Positions 8,307-17,130 of a DNA stretch of 64,000 nt are shown here, piece by piece. The DNA is taken from the NCBI RefSeq assembly GCF_006874465.1, contig NZ_VIRL01000006.1:124001-188000 (forward strand). The letters run 5' to 3'. Numbering within the stretch: position 1 is the stretch's first letter; every line of letters starts with the position of its first letter. The translations under genes and the position numbers were made by a program. The notes under the pieces were generated by a model, which searched no databases, was not told the DNA's origin, and worked only from the letters and a program-made list of their open reading frames with translations. The stretch comes from Microbispora bryophytorum (GTDB lineage Bacteria; Actinomycetota; Actinomycetes; Streptosporangiales; Streptosporangiaceae).

Positions 8307-9713
8307 TCATTTGGCGAAGATGAAGACAGCCAGGAGGATCAGCGCGAGGACGCCGACGAGCGCGATTCCCATCGTCACGAGCACCCGGACCTGCGTCTTG
8401 GCGTCCGGACCGGCCGGGTCGCGCATCGCGAACAGGTCGGTGCCCAGGCTGGGCGGCCTTCCCGGCACGTGGTCGCCGGGCGGGAGGGAGCCGGGGTGAG
8501 GTGGGGCGGCGGGGTGCGGTGGGGCACCGGGGTGCGGCGGGGCGGCCGGAGGCCCCGGCATGACGGGCGGGGGACGGTCGCCGGCGACGGGGCCGGGTGG
8601 CGGGGGCGCCGCCGGTCCCCGTCCGGGCAGTCTGCCGGGCACCGTGGTGCTGTGCCTGTCCGCGGCTTCGGAGACGTGCTCGGGCCGGCCTGGAGCGCCG
8701 TTCCGGGAGCCACCAGGGGGCGGGGACGGCAGGCGGAGGCCGCCCGCGGGGCGGGGGACGATCATGGTGCGGTTCGCGTCGTCCTCGTCGTCTCCGGCCA
8801 TGTTCCGTCCGGCCATGTTCCCTCCAGGAGCCGGGGCGGGCGGGGGTGGGGGCGGCGCCGGTGCCGGGGGCACCACGGGAATGGAGCCCGTGGGGGTGTC
8901 GGCGATCAGGCGTAGCATCGCGGCGGCGCGCTCCGGCGTGAGGCGCGCGGTGTGGTCCTTCACCAGGAGCCCGTCCAGGACCTGCCGCAACGGCCCGGCC
9001 TGGGTGGGCGGGTCGGCCTCCTCCGTCATCAACGCGGCCAGCGTCTCGCCGACGGTCGAGCGCTCATAGGCCGGTCGCCCCTCGACGGCGAAGTACAGCG
9101 TCGCGCCGAGCGACCACAGGTCGGACTCGGGGCCGGTGTATTCGCCCCGGGCCCGCTCCGGAGCGGTGTATCCCGGCGAGCCGATCACCATGCCGGTCTG
9201 GGTGAGCGCGTGGTCGCCCAGCGCCTTGGCGATGCCGAAGTCGGTCAGCACCACTCTGCCCGTCTCGGTCAGCAGCACGTTCGCCGGTTTGACGTCGCGG
9301 TGCAGGATGTCCCGGGCGTGGGCCGCCCGCAGCGCGCCGAGCAGGTCGTAGCCGATCTCCGCGACCAGGCGCGGCGGCAGCGGCCCCTCCTCGTCGATCA
9401 CCTGTTCCAGCGAGCGGCCTTCGACGAGCTCCATGACGATCCACGGGATGCCGTCGGACACGATCACGTCGTGGATGGTGGCGACGGAGGGATGGCTGAC
9501 GCGCGCCGCCATGCGGCCCTCGCGCATCATGCGTTCGCGCAGCTCCTGGCGTTGCCGGGGGCTGAGCGAGGGGTCCTGGCGAATCTCCTTGACCGCGATC
9601 TCGCGGCCCAGCGACCGGTCGTACGCCCGCCAGACGGTGCCCATGGTTCCCCGGCCGATGCGGGTGCGCAGCTCGTAGCGGTCGGCGAGCGGCCGAGGGT
9701 GCTGTTCCGGCAT
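8307..9713 (-). CDS. membrane-anchored Ser/Thr protein kinase
   Basis: Encodes 468 aa with a Hanks-type kinase domain (about 10-270): Gly-rich loop GRGTMG, ATP-binding Lys 42, catalytic HRDVKPAN (Asp 140), DFG 158-160, and activation segment ending GYTAPER. A long Pro-rich linker (about 275-440) full of PPHPG/PPPP runs into one hydrophobic C-terminal segment (about 441-466) ending FIFAK. The kinase therefore faces the cytoplasm with essentially no extracellular sensor (no PASTA). It may phosphorylate neighbouring metabolic enzymes; that is speculation from position. It follows a paralogous kinase after 42 bp. Confidence 0.92.
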   Translation of the reverse strand: MPEQHPRPLADRYELRTRIGRGTMGTVWRAYDRSLGREIAVKEIRQDPSLSPRQRQELRERMMREGRMAARVSHPSVATIHDVIVSDGIPWIVMELVEGRSLEQVIDEEGPLPPRLVAEIGYDLLGALRAAHARDILHRDVKPANVLLTETGRVVLTDFGIAKALGDHALTQTGMVIGSPGYTAPERARGEYTGPESDLWSLGATLYFAVEGRPAYERSTVGETLAALMTEEADPPTQAGPLRQVLDGLLVKDHTARLTPERAAAMLRLIADTPTGSIPVVPPAPAPPPPPPAPAPGGNMAGRNMAGDDEDDANRTMIVPRPAGGLRLPSPPPGGSRNGAPGRPEHVSEAADRHSTTVPGRLPGRGPAAPPPPGPVAGDRPPPVMPGPPAAPPHPGAPPHPAAPPHPGSLPPGDHVPGRPPSLGTDLFAMRDPAGPDAKTQVRVLVTMGIALVGVLALILLAVFIFAK

Positions 9714-9726
9714 ATATAGAAAGATA

Positions 9727-9748
9727 GCGATTCCAGCTTGGAAATCGC
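9727..9748 (-). terminator. small hairpin between the two kinase genes
   Basis: GCGATT...AATCGC arms (with CC/GG continuing inward) form a short bulged hairpin just after the second kinase's stop. It is followed on the minus strand by a T-rich run (TATCTTTCTATAT). It could be a weak terminator. The same T-rich run contains TATCTT, 7 nt before the next ATG, which could be a -10 box. Confidence 0.4.
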
Positions 9749-9755
9749 TTTCTGG

Positions 9756-11225
9756 TCACTTGATGAAGATTCTCGGCCAATACCGGCGCGGGAGCAGCAT
9801 CTTGATCATCTTTGCCACGTGCCGCATCACGGGGATGCGCGCGACCTGGTGAAGAGCGGGCTCCGGCGGCTTGCGGTGCAGGCCCTCGCTCGGCCGCCGC
9901 CGCTGGGACGGCACGGCCGGCGTCTCCCGCGCGTAGTCGAAGTCGCGCGGATAGCCGTGGTGGTGGCCGGACTGCCCCGGCTGCCCGGACTGCCCCGGCT
10001 GCTGGTGCGGGCCGCTGAAGAAGCTGCTGTGCGGCCCGCTGTGGGATCCGCTGTACGGCCCACTGTATGGCCCGCTGTGTGGGCTGTGCCGCAGCTGACC
10101 GCTCTGGCCGAACTGTCCATACTGTCCGGACTGCCCGTGCGAGCCGTACAGGTCGTACCGCGCCGGGACGTACGGGTCGTACGCCTGGGGCTGGCCATGT
10201 CCGTACGGCCCCTGCTGGCGGTGGGGCCCGGAGTCGCGGTCGCGCGGGGTCACCTTGGGTGTGGGCCGCGAGTCGGCCCGGTGCTGTCCCCGCTGGCCGC
10301 GCTGCGGCGGCTTGCGGGGTTCGGGCGCGGTGGGCTGCGAGGCCGTGGGCGGCGGCGTGGGCCGGCCGCCCCGGGACGGGGACGTGAACGGGTCCTCGGC
10401 CATGCCTCCGGCGGCGATCCTGGACAGCGCGTGCGCCGCGCGCACGCCGTCGAGCCTGACCGCGGGGTCGATCTTGAGCAGGCCGCGAAGGACCGGGGCG
10501 AGCGGACCCGCCTTGTCCATGGGGATCGGAGCGCCGCTGGTCAGCGCCGCGAGCGCGGCCGCCGCCGTGCGGCGGCCGTGCAGGCCGCGGCCCTCGACGG
10601 CGGTGTAGAGGGTGGCGCCCAGCGACCACAGGTCGGCCGCCGGGCTCGCCTTGTCGCCGAGGACGCGTTCCGGAGCGATGTAGCCGGCGGAGCCGAGGAC
10701 GATCCCGGCCTGTGTGATGGAGGCGTCGCCCTCCAGGGCGGCCAGCCCGAAGTCGGTCAGCACCGTCCGGTCGTCGTCGGTCACCAGCACGTTGCTGGGC
10801 TTCACGTCCCGGTGCAGGATGCCCTTGGCGTGGACGGCGCGCAGCGCGCCGAGCACCTGCCGGCCGATGTCGGCCACCCGGCGCGGTGGCAGCGGGCCCT
10901 CCTGGCGGATGACCTCCTCCAGCGAGCGCGCCCTGAGCAGCTCCATCACGATCCAGGGCCGGTCGTCCTCGGTGATGACGTCGAAGACCGTGATGACCGC
11001 GGGGTGGGCGACCATGGCGGTCGCCCGGCCCTCGCGTTCGGTGCGCGCGCACAACTCCGCCCGCAGGTCCTCGTCGAGGACCAGGGGGAGCCGCACCTCC
11101 TTGACAGCCACTTCGCGGTCGAGCAGCTCGTCATGCGCGCGCCACACAGTGCCCATCCCGCCGCGCCCGACCGGCTCGATGAGCCGATAGCGCGCGGCTA
11201 GCAGGTATCCGGACGGGGCACGCAT
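9756..11225 (-). CDS. Ser/Thr protein kinase with Gln/Gly/Ser-rich tail
   Basis: Encodes 489 aa. The kinase domain (about 12-270) keeps Lys 42, HRDVKPSN (Asp 140), DFG (158-160) and GYIAPER. The rest is low complexity: a Pro/Arg-rich part, then repeats such as GQSGQ, SGPYSG and GQPGQSG. It ends in a basic amphipathic segment (VAKMIKMLLPRRYWPRIF), with no clear transmembrane helix. It may associate with membrane through that tail. The kinase domain is closely similar to its neighbour's, suggesting duplication with tail replacement. A TAAGCT hexamer 7 nt before the ATG suggests a leaderless transcript. Confidence 0.9.
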   Translation of the reverse strand: MRAPSGYLLAARYRLIEPVGRGGMGTVWRAHDELLDREVAVKEVRLPLVLDEDLRAELCARTEREGRATAMVAHPAVITVFDVITEDDRPWIVMELLRARSLEEVIRQEGPLPPRRVADIGRQVLGALRAVHAKGILHRDVKPSNVLVTDDDRTVLTDFGLAALEGDASITQAGIVLGSAGYIAPERVLGDKASPAADLWSLGATLYTAVEGRGLHGRRTAAAALAALTSGAPIPMDKAGPLAPVLRGLLKIDPAVRLDGVRAAHALSRIAAGGMAEDPFTSPSRGGRPTPPPTASQPTAPEPRKPPQRGQRGQHRADSRPTPKVTPRDRDSGPHRQQGPYGHGQPQAYDPYVPARYDLYGSHGQSGQYGQFGQSGQLRHSPHSGPYSGPYSGSHSGPHSSFFSGPHQQPGQSGQPGQSGHHHGYPRDFDYARETPAVPSQRRRPSEGLHRKPPEPALHQVARIPVMRHVAKMIKMLLPRRYWPRIFIK

Positions 11226-11410
11226 GGGTGGCAGCTTACCGATTTGTGTAGTGCGACCTGTAGAGACCATGCCGGGAAATTGTTGAGATCTTCTGTCAAA
11301 GTTCCTGACAACCTCTCTGCAGATCAGCGGCGCCCGGTGGTAAGGACGGGACCGGCCGTGTAAACGCCTGAATCCCGGCCATGCGCCGGTTTCGCCTTGA
11401 CGGTTTTGAT

Positions 11411-13084
<1,674 letters not shown>

Positions 13085-13276
13085 CGTCCTCGGTTCCTCG
13101 TGGTCTGCCCGGTCGGGCGCGCCCGCCGCGCGGACCGCCCATGGTCTTTGCACAGCGTACGGCGCGCGGGGGGTGGTCATCATGCCCGGGCCGTGCGTAG
13201 CTTTTGGATAACTTAAAACTGAATATTCGACCGCAAAGAGGGATAATTAGGACAGAAGGCAGAGAGGGGAGGGGAC

Positions 13277-13540
13277 ATGGACGGCGAAGTATGGGTAATG
13301 GTCATTTTCGCGCTCGGCATTCTCGTGGGCCTGGCGGTGTCGCTGCTCACGGTCGTGCTGCGGCAGGTCAAGGAAGGCGACATCACCTGGTGGTCCCCTT
13401 CCGGGATGCGAGCGAGGCCCCGCGAGGAGCCCCGGCCGGCCGAGCACCCTGACGAGCGGCCAGGCGAGCGGCCAGGCGAGCGCCCTGCCGAGCGGGCAGG
13501 CGGGGTGAGGGCGAGCGGAGCCCGAGGGCGATCCCGCTGA
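13277..13540 (+). CDS. small single-pass membrane protein
   Basis: Encodes 87 aa with one N-terminal hydrophobic helix (about 5-28, VWVMVIFALGILVGLAVSLL) and a basic, Pro/Arg/Glu-rich cytoplasmic tail containing ERPG repeats. A purine-rich ribosome site (GAGAGGGGAGGGG) precedes the ATG. A GATAAT hexamer occurs about 30 bp upstream in an AT-rich patch. Its 3' half overlaps the antisense end of the EamA transporter gene. I recognise no family. The helix and ribosome site favour a real gene, but the tail could be only the repeat array read in this frame. Confidence 0.5.
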   Translation: MDGEVWVMVIFALGILVGLAVSLLTVVLRQVKEGDITWWSPSGMRARPREEPRPAEHPDERPGERPGERPAERAGGVRASGARGRSR

Positions 13541-14357
13541 TCACGAGGGCCGCTCCCGCCAGGTCGGCGGCGGAGGGGGTGGCAACCCCCACAAGGGCGG
13601 CCGTGGCGAGCGCGCCGACGGGGATCATCCCGGCGAACAGCCCGGCACGGTCGGCGCCCAGGTGGGGCAGCGAGCGGTACCACAGGAAGAACGCCACGGT
13701 CGTCACCACCAGGGCGAGGTAGGCGAGGCCGCCCGCCTCCGCGGCGGTCGGCGCGCGCAGCACGTGACGACCGTCCAGGGCGACTCCGGCGACCAGCAGG
13801 AACGGCACCGCCAGCGCGGACGTCCAGGCCGACAGCCTGACGGGACCGATCAGCGGCAGCAGCGGCAGCGCCAGTAGCGAGAAGCAGAGCTCGCAGACCA
13901 GGGCGCCCAGGGACCACAGCAGCCCGGCCGGGTTGCCGCTGCCGGCGCCGGTCGCCAGCGTGGCTCCGGCGGCCACCACCAGGCCCGCGGCCACGACGCG
14001 CGGGGACGGCCGGGCACCCGTGAGGATCGGGCCGACCAGGGCGAGCGCCAGCGGCACGGTGCCGAGGACGATGCCGGGCAGCGCGGGCCCGGCCGCACGG
14101 GCCGCCTCGATCACGCAGACGTTGAACAGCACGAGCCCCGTCACCGACAGCGCGGCGAGCAGTGCCCATTGCCGTGGCCGGAGCCGTACGAGGCCGAGGC
14201 CGCGCCCTCGGGCGACGGCGAGCAGGATCACGGCGGCGAGCGCGTAGCGGAGCGCCTGACCCCCGTAGACCGGATAGTCCGCGATGACGCCGGAGACCGC
14301 CGCCAGCGTCCCCACGAGGAACATCGCACCCGCCGCTCCGGCCGCATGACTGTTCAT
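13383..14357 (-). CDS. EamA/DMT-family transporter
   Basis: Encodes 324 aa with ten hydrophobic segments in two five-helix halves, typical of drug/metabolite (EamA) exporters such as amino-acid or metabolite efflux proteins. Start chosen at ATG 14357 (MNSHAAGAAGAMF). The last 35-40 residues are an Ala/Arg/Gln repeat created by the tandem array at 13454-13501. It is divergent from the MocR regulator with 67 bp between, containing TGG(T/G)CC repeats, so it is probably the regulator's target. Substrate unknown. Confidence 0.85.
   Translation of the reverse strand: MNSHAAGAAGAMFLVGTLAAVSGVIADYPVYGGQALRYALAAVILLAVARGRGLGLVRLRPRQWALLAALSVTGLVLFNVCVIEAARAAGPALPGIVLGTVPLALALVGPILTGARPSPRVVAAGLVVAAGATLATGAGSGNPAGLLWSLGALVCELCFSLLALPLLPLIGPVRLSAWTSALAVPFLLVAGVALDGRHVLRAPTAAEAGGLAYLALVVTTVAFFLWYRSLPHLGADRAGLFAGMIPVGALATAALVGVATPSAADLAGAALVISGIALGLRSPSPRLPARQGARLAARLAARQGARPAGAPRGASLASRKGTTR
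13454..13501. repeat. 12-bp tandem array (4 units) at a convergent gene end
   Basis: Four adjacent 12-bp units: GAGCGGCCAGGC twice, then GAGCGCCCTGCC and GAGCGGGCAGGC. They lie where the small membrane-protein gene and the EamA gene overlap tail to tail. They encode ERPG/ERPA units on one strand and Ala/Arg/Gln-rich sequence on the other. Confidence 0.85.
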
Positions 14358-14380
14358 GCCAGGTGATGCTAGGAAGGGTT

Positions 14381-14426
14381 TGGTCCTGGCACATGGTCCA
14401 ATCACCCGCCGTTAGAGTGGGCCAAT
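14381..14426. promoter_or_regulatory. direct repeats between the EamA and MocR genes
   Basis: TGGTCC occurs at 14381-14386, TGGTCCAAT at 14394-14402 and TGGGCCAAT at 14418-14426. MocR-type regulators commonly bind directly repeated half-sites between themselves and a divergent target. TAGAGT (14413-14418) lies 6 nt before the MocR ATG and could be its -10 box, so the third repeat would overlap the transcript start and suit autorepression. Confidence 0.5.
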
Positions 14427-15810
14427 GGCCGATCTTCATCTCGTGGTCGACAGGGCCGCGGGCGGGCTCGCCGGGCAGATCGCCCGCGAGGTGCGCGAGG
14501 CCGTCCGGTCCGGGCGGCTCGTTCCCGGGGCCCGCCTGCCCGCGACCCGCGACCTCGCCCGCGATCTCGGCCTGTCGCGCGGCGTGGTGGTCGAGGCGTA
14601 CGAGCAGCTTGTGGCCGAGGGGCTGCTCGAATCCAGGACGGGCGCGGGCACGAGGGTCGCCGCAAGGGTCGCGGCGGGGGCCGGGCGGCAGCCCGCCCCC
14701 GGGCGCCCCGGGGACGAGCGGGAGGGCTCCTGGCCCCACTACGGCCATCGGCCCACGTCGCCGGACCTCGGCCTGTTCCCCCGGCAGGCATGGCTCGCCG
14801 CCGTCCGTCACGTCCTGGCCACGCTGCCCAACGACGCGCTCGACTACGGCGACCCCGGCGGTGTGCCGGCCCTGCGCCGCGAACTCGCCGCGTACCTCGG
14901 CAGGGTGCGCGCGGCCGACGTGTCACCGGACGACGTCGTGGTCGTGACCGGGGTGGCTCAGGGGCTCAGCCTCGTCGTCCAGGCCCTGGTGCGGGACCGG
15001 GGCCGCCGCATCGTCCTGGCCGCCGAGGACCCGACGAGCGCGCGTCAGCTTCCGCTGTTCCGCCGGGCCGGGGCGGACGTCGTCCCCGTGCCCGTCGACG
15101 GCGAGGGGATCGTCGTCGAGGGCCTGCCGGGCGACGCCGACGCCGTGGTGGTCACTCCCGCGCACCAGTACCCGACCGGCGTCGTCCTGTCCCCGGCCCG
15201 CCGCGCCGCGCTGGTCGACTGGGCGGCCCGCACGGGCGCCCTCGTGCTTGAGGACGACTACGACGCGGAGTTGCGCTTCGACCGCGACCCCGTCGGGTGC
15301 CTGCAGGGCCTCGCGCCCGACCGGGTCGTGCTCGCCGGCAGCGTGAGCAAGGCCCTCGCCCCGGGGCTGCGGCTCGGCTGGATCGCGGCGCCCCCGCGCG
15401 TCGCCCGTGCCGTACGGCTCGCGCGCGGGGAGCTCGACCTCGGCTCGCCGGTCGTCGACCAGTACGTGCTCGCCCACCTCATCGACGGCGGGGGCTACGA
15501 CCGGCATCTGCGCAGAATGCGCCGGGAGTATCGGCGGCGCAGGGACGCCCTCGTTGACGCACTGGCCGAGGATCTGCCCTGGATGACCGTCCGCGGCATC
15601 TCGGCCGGCCTGCACCTGTACGCCGAGGGGACGGGTGACCTGTCCGGCCTGGTCGAGGCCGCCCGCGCCGCGGGCCTGTCCGCGGAGACCGTGACGTCGG
15701 CCCACGGATCGCCGGGGCTGGTGCTCGGCTTCGCCCGCCTGCCCGCTCACCGCGTCGCCGAGGCCGTACGCGTTCTGGCGGGGAAGGCCGGCAGGGACGT
15801 CAGGGGGTGA
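14425..15810 (+). CDS. MocR-type GntR/aminotransferase regulator
   Basis: Encodes 461 aa: an N-terminal winged helix of the GntR family (about 5-75, LPATRDLARDLGLSRGVVVEAYEQL) fused to a fold-type I aminotransferase domain (about 110-455). PLP contacts are visible: EDDYDAEL and the Schiff-base Lys in SVSKALAPGLRLGW. MocR proteins use PLP or a PLP-amino acid adduct as effector, for example in vitamin B6, GABA or taurine control. It is divergent from an EamA transporter and overlaps the tail of an MFS gene by 11 bp, so both are candidate targets. Effector not deducible. Confidence 0.9.
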   Translation: MADLHLVVDRAAGGLAGQIAREVREAVRSGRLVPGARLPATRDLARDLGLSRGVVVEAYEQLVAEGLLESRTGAGTRVAARVAAGAGRQPAPGRPGDEREGSWPHYGHRPTSPDLGLFPRQAWLAAVRHVLATLPNDALDYGDPGGVPALRRELAAYLGRVRAADVSPDDVVVVTGVAQGLSLVVQALVRDRGRRIVLAAEDPTSARQLPLFRRAGADVVPVPVDGEGIVVEGLPGDADAVVVTPAHQYPTGVVLSPARRAALVDWAARTGALVLEDDYDAELRFDRDPVGCLQGLAPDRVVLAGSVSKALAPGLRLGWIAAPPRVARAVRLARGELDLGSPVVDQYVLAHLIDGGGYDRHLRRMRREYRRRRDALVDALAEDLPWMTVRGISAGLHLYAEGTGDLSGLVEAARAAGLSAETVTSAHGSPGLVLGFARLPAHRVAEAVRVLAGKAGRDVRG

Positions 15811-17047
15811 CGACGGTGGTCGCGGTGGCCGGATCGGCCGTACGCGGCTGGAAGCCGCGCGCGAGCAGGATGATCGCGGCGGCGAGGACGAGCGGCGCGG
15901 CGAACGCGACGCGGAAGCCGGAGGCGTCCGCGAGGCCGCCGACGAGCGCGGCTCCGACGATGAACCCCACGTAGTTGAACATGTTGACCCGGGCGATCGC
16001 CACGCCCGTGCCCGCGGGGTCGAGGCGGCCGGCCGCCGAGAACGACTGAGGGGCGACGACGGACAGGCCGATCCCGGTGAGGGCGAAGCCCGCGATCGCC
16101 AGCGGCACGGTCGGGGCGGCCACGACCGCGACGAAGCCCAGCGTCGCGACGGCGCCCCCCGCGCGCACGATGGCCGCCGGGCCCCACCTGCGCACCGCCA
16201 GGTCGCCGCCGACGCGCACCAGGAACGTCGTGAGCTGGTAGGCCCCGAGGGCCAGTGGGATCACGGTCGCCGAAGCGTGCAGGACCTTGTCCATGAAGAC
16301 GGTCCCGAAGTTGGAGACCGACGAGTCGCCCACGTAGAGGAACGCCATCGCGAGGCAGAGAGGGATGATCGGGCGCCACGCGACCCCGGCCGGCCTGCCC
16401 GCGCCCGCACCCGCGCCCTCGGCCCGGACCGCGGCTGCGCGGTGCTCCTCCTCCGGCCGGTAGAGCCAGAGCGAGGAGAAAACGGCGACGGCGGCGGCCG
16501 GGACGAGGGCGACCGCGAACGTGACGGGAAGGCCGAGCCCGAGCGTGGCCGCCGCGGAGGCCCACAGCGACCCGACGACCGCCGCCACGCTCCACAGCGC
16601 GTGGAACCCGGTGAGCACCGCCCGGCCGTACTCGCGCTCGACCGCGACGCCCTGCATGTTCATGCCCGCGTCCACCCCGCCCAGGCCGAGGCCGAACAGG
16701 ACGTTGGCCGCCACCAGCATGGGGACGTTGGGGGCGAGGCCCGCGAGCACGACGGCGGCGCAGGCGAGCGGCTGCACCAGGCGCAGGATCAGGCGGCTGC
16801 CCCACCGGGACGCGGCGGCGCCGGCGAGCGCGCTTCCGGCCCCCGCGATGAGCGGGACGACGAGGAGCAGGATGGTCAGCTCGCCGTCCGACAGGCCGTG
16901 CTTCTTCTGCAGCGCCGCCACCTGGGTGAGCAGCGTGGCGAAGGTGAGGCCCTGGACGAAGAACACCGCGAACGTGGCGAGCCGCGCCTGCCGGTCACGA
17001 GAAGTGGGCGCCGCGTTCTCTACTGGCGCCGCGTCCTCCAGGGGCAT
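15800..17047 (-). CDS. MFS transporter
   Basis: Encodes 415 aa with about 12 hydrophobic helices split by a charged loop near 200-225 (RPEEEHRAAAVRAEG...). It includes GLGLGGVDAGMNMQGVAVE in the first half, a motif seen in a sub-group of actinobacterial MFS proteins of poorly known substrate. It probably exports or imports a small molecule. Its 3' end overlaps the MocR gene 3' end by 11 bp, a convergent arrangement. Substrate unknown. Confidence 0.85.
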   Translation of the reverse strand: MPLEDAAPVENAAPTSRDRQARLATFAVFFVQGLTFATLLTQVAALQKKHGLSDGELTILLLVVPLIAGAGSALAGAAASRWGSRLILRLVQPLACAAVVLAGLAPNVPMLVAANVLFGLGLGGVDAGMNMQGVAVEREYGRAVLTGFHALWSVAAVVGSLWASAAATLGLGLPVTFAVALVPAAAVAVFSSLWLYRPEEEHRAAAVRAEGAGAGAGRPAGVAWRPIIPLCLAMAFLYVGDSSVSNFGTVFMDKVLHASATVIPLALGAYQLTTFLVRVGGDLAVRRWGPAAIVRAGGAVATLGFVAVVAAPTVPLAIAGFALTGIGLSVVAPQSFSAAGRLDPAGTGVAIARVNMFNYVGFIVGAALVGGLADASGFRVAFAAPLVLAAAIILLARGFQPRTADPATATTVVTP

Positions 17048-17130
17048 CGTGGGCCTCCACGAACATGAGGGGGGTTCAAGTTTTCGCCAGCGTAGGAGCC
17101 GCCACCCGCCCGGTCAATGGGGTGAGCCGG

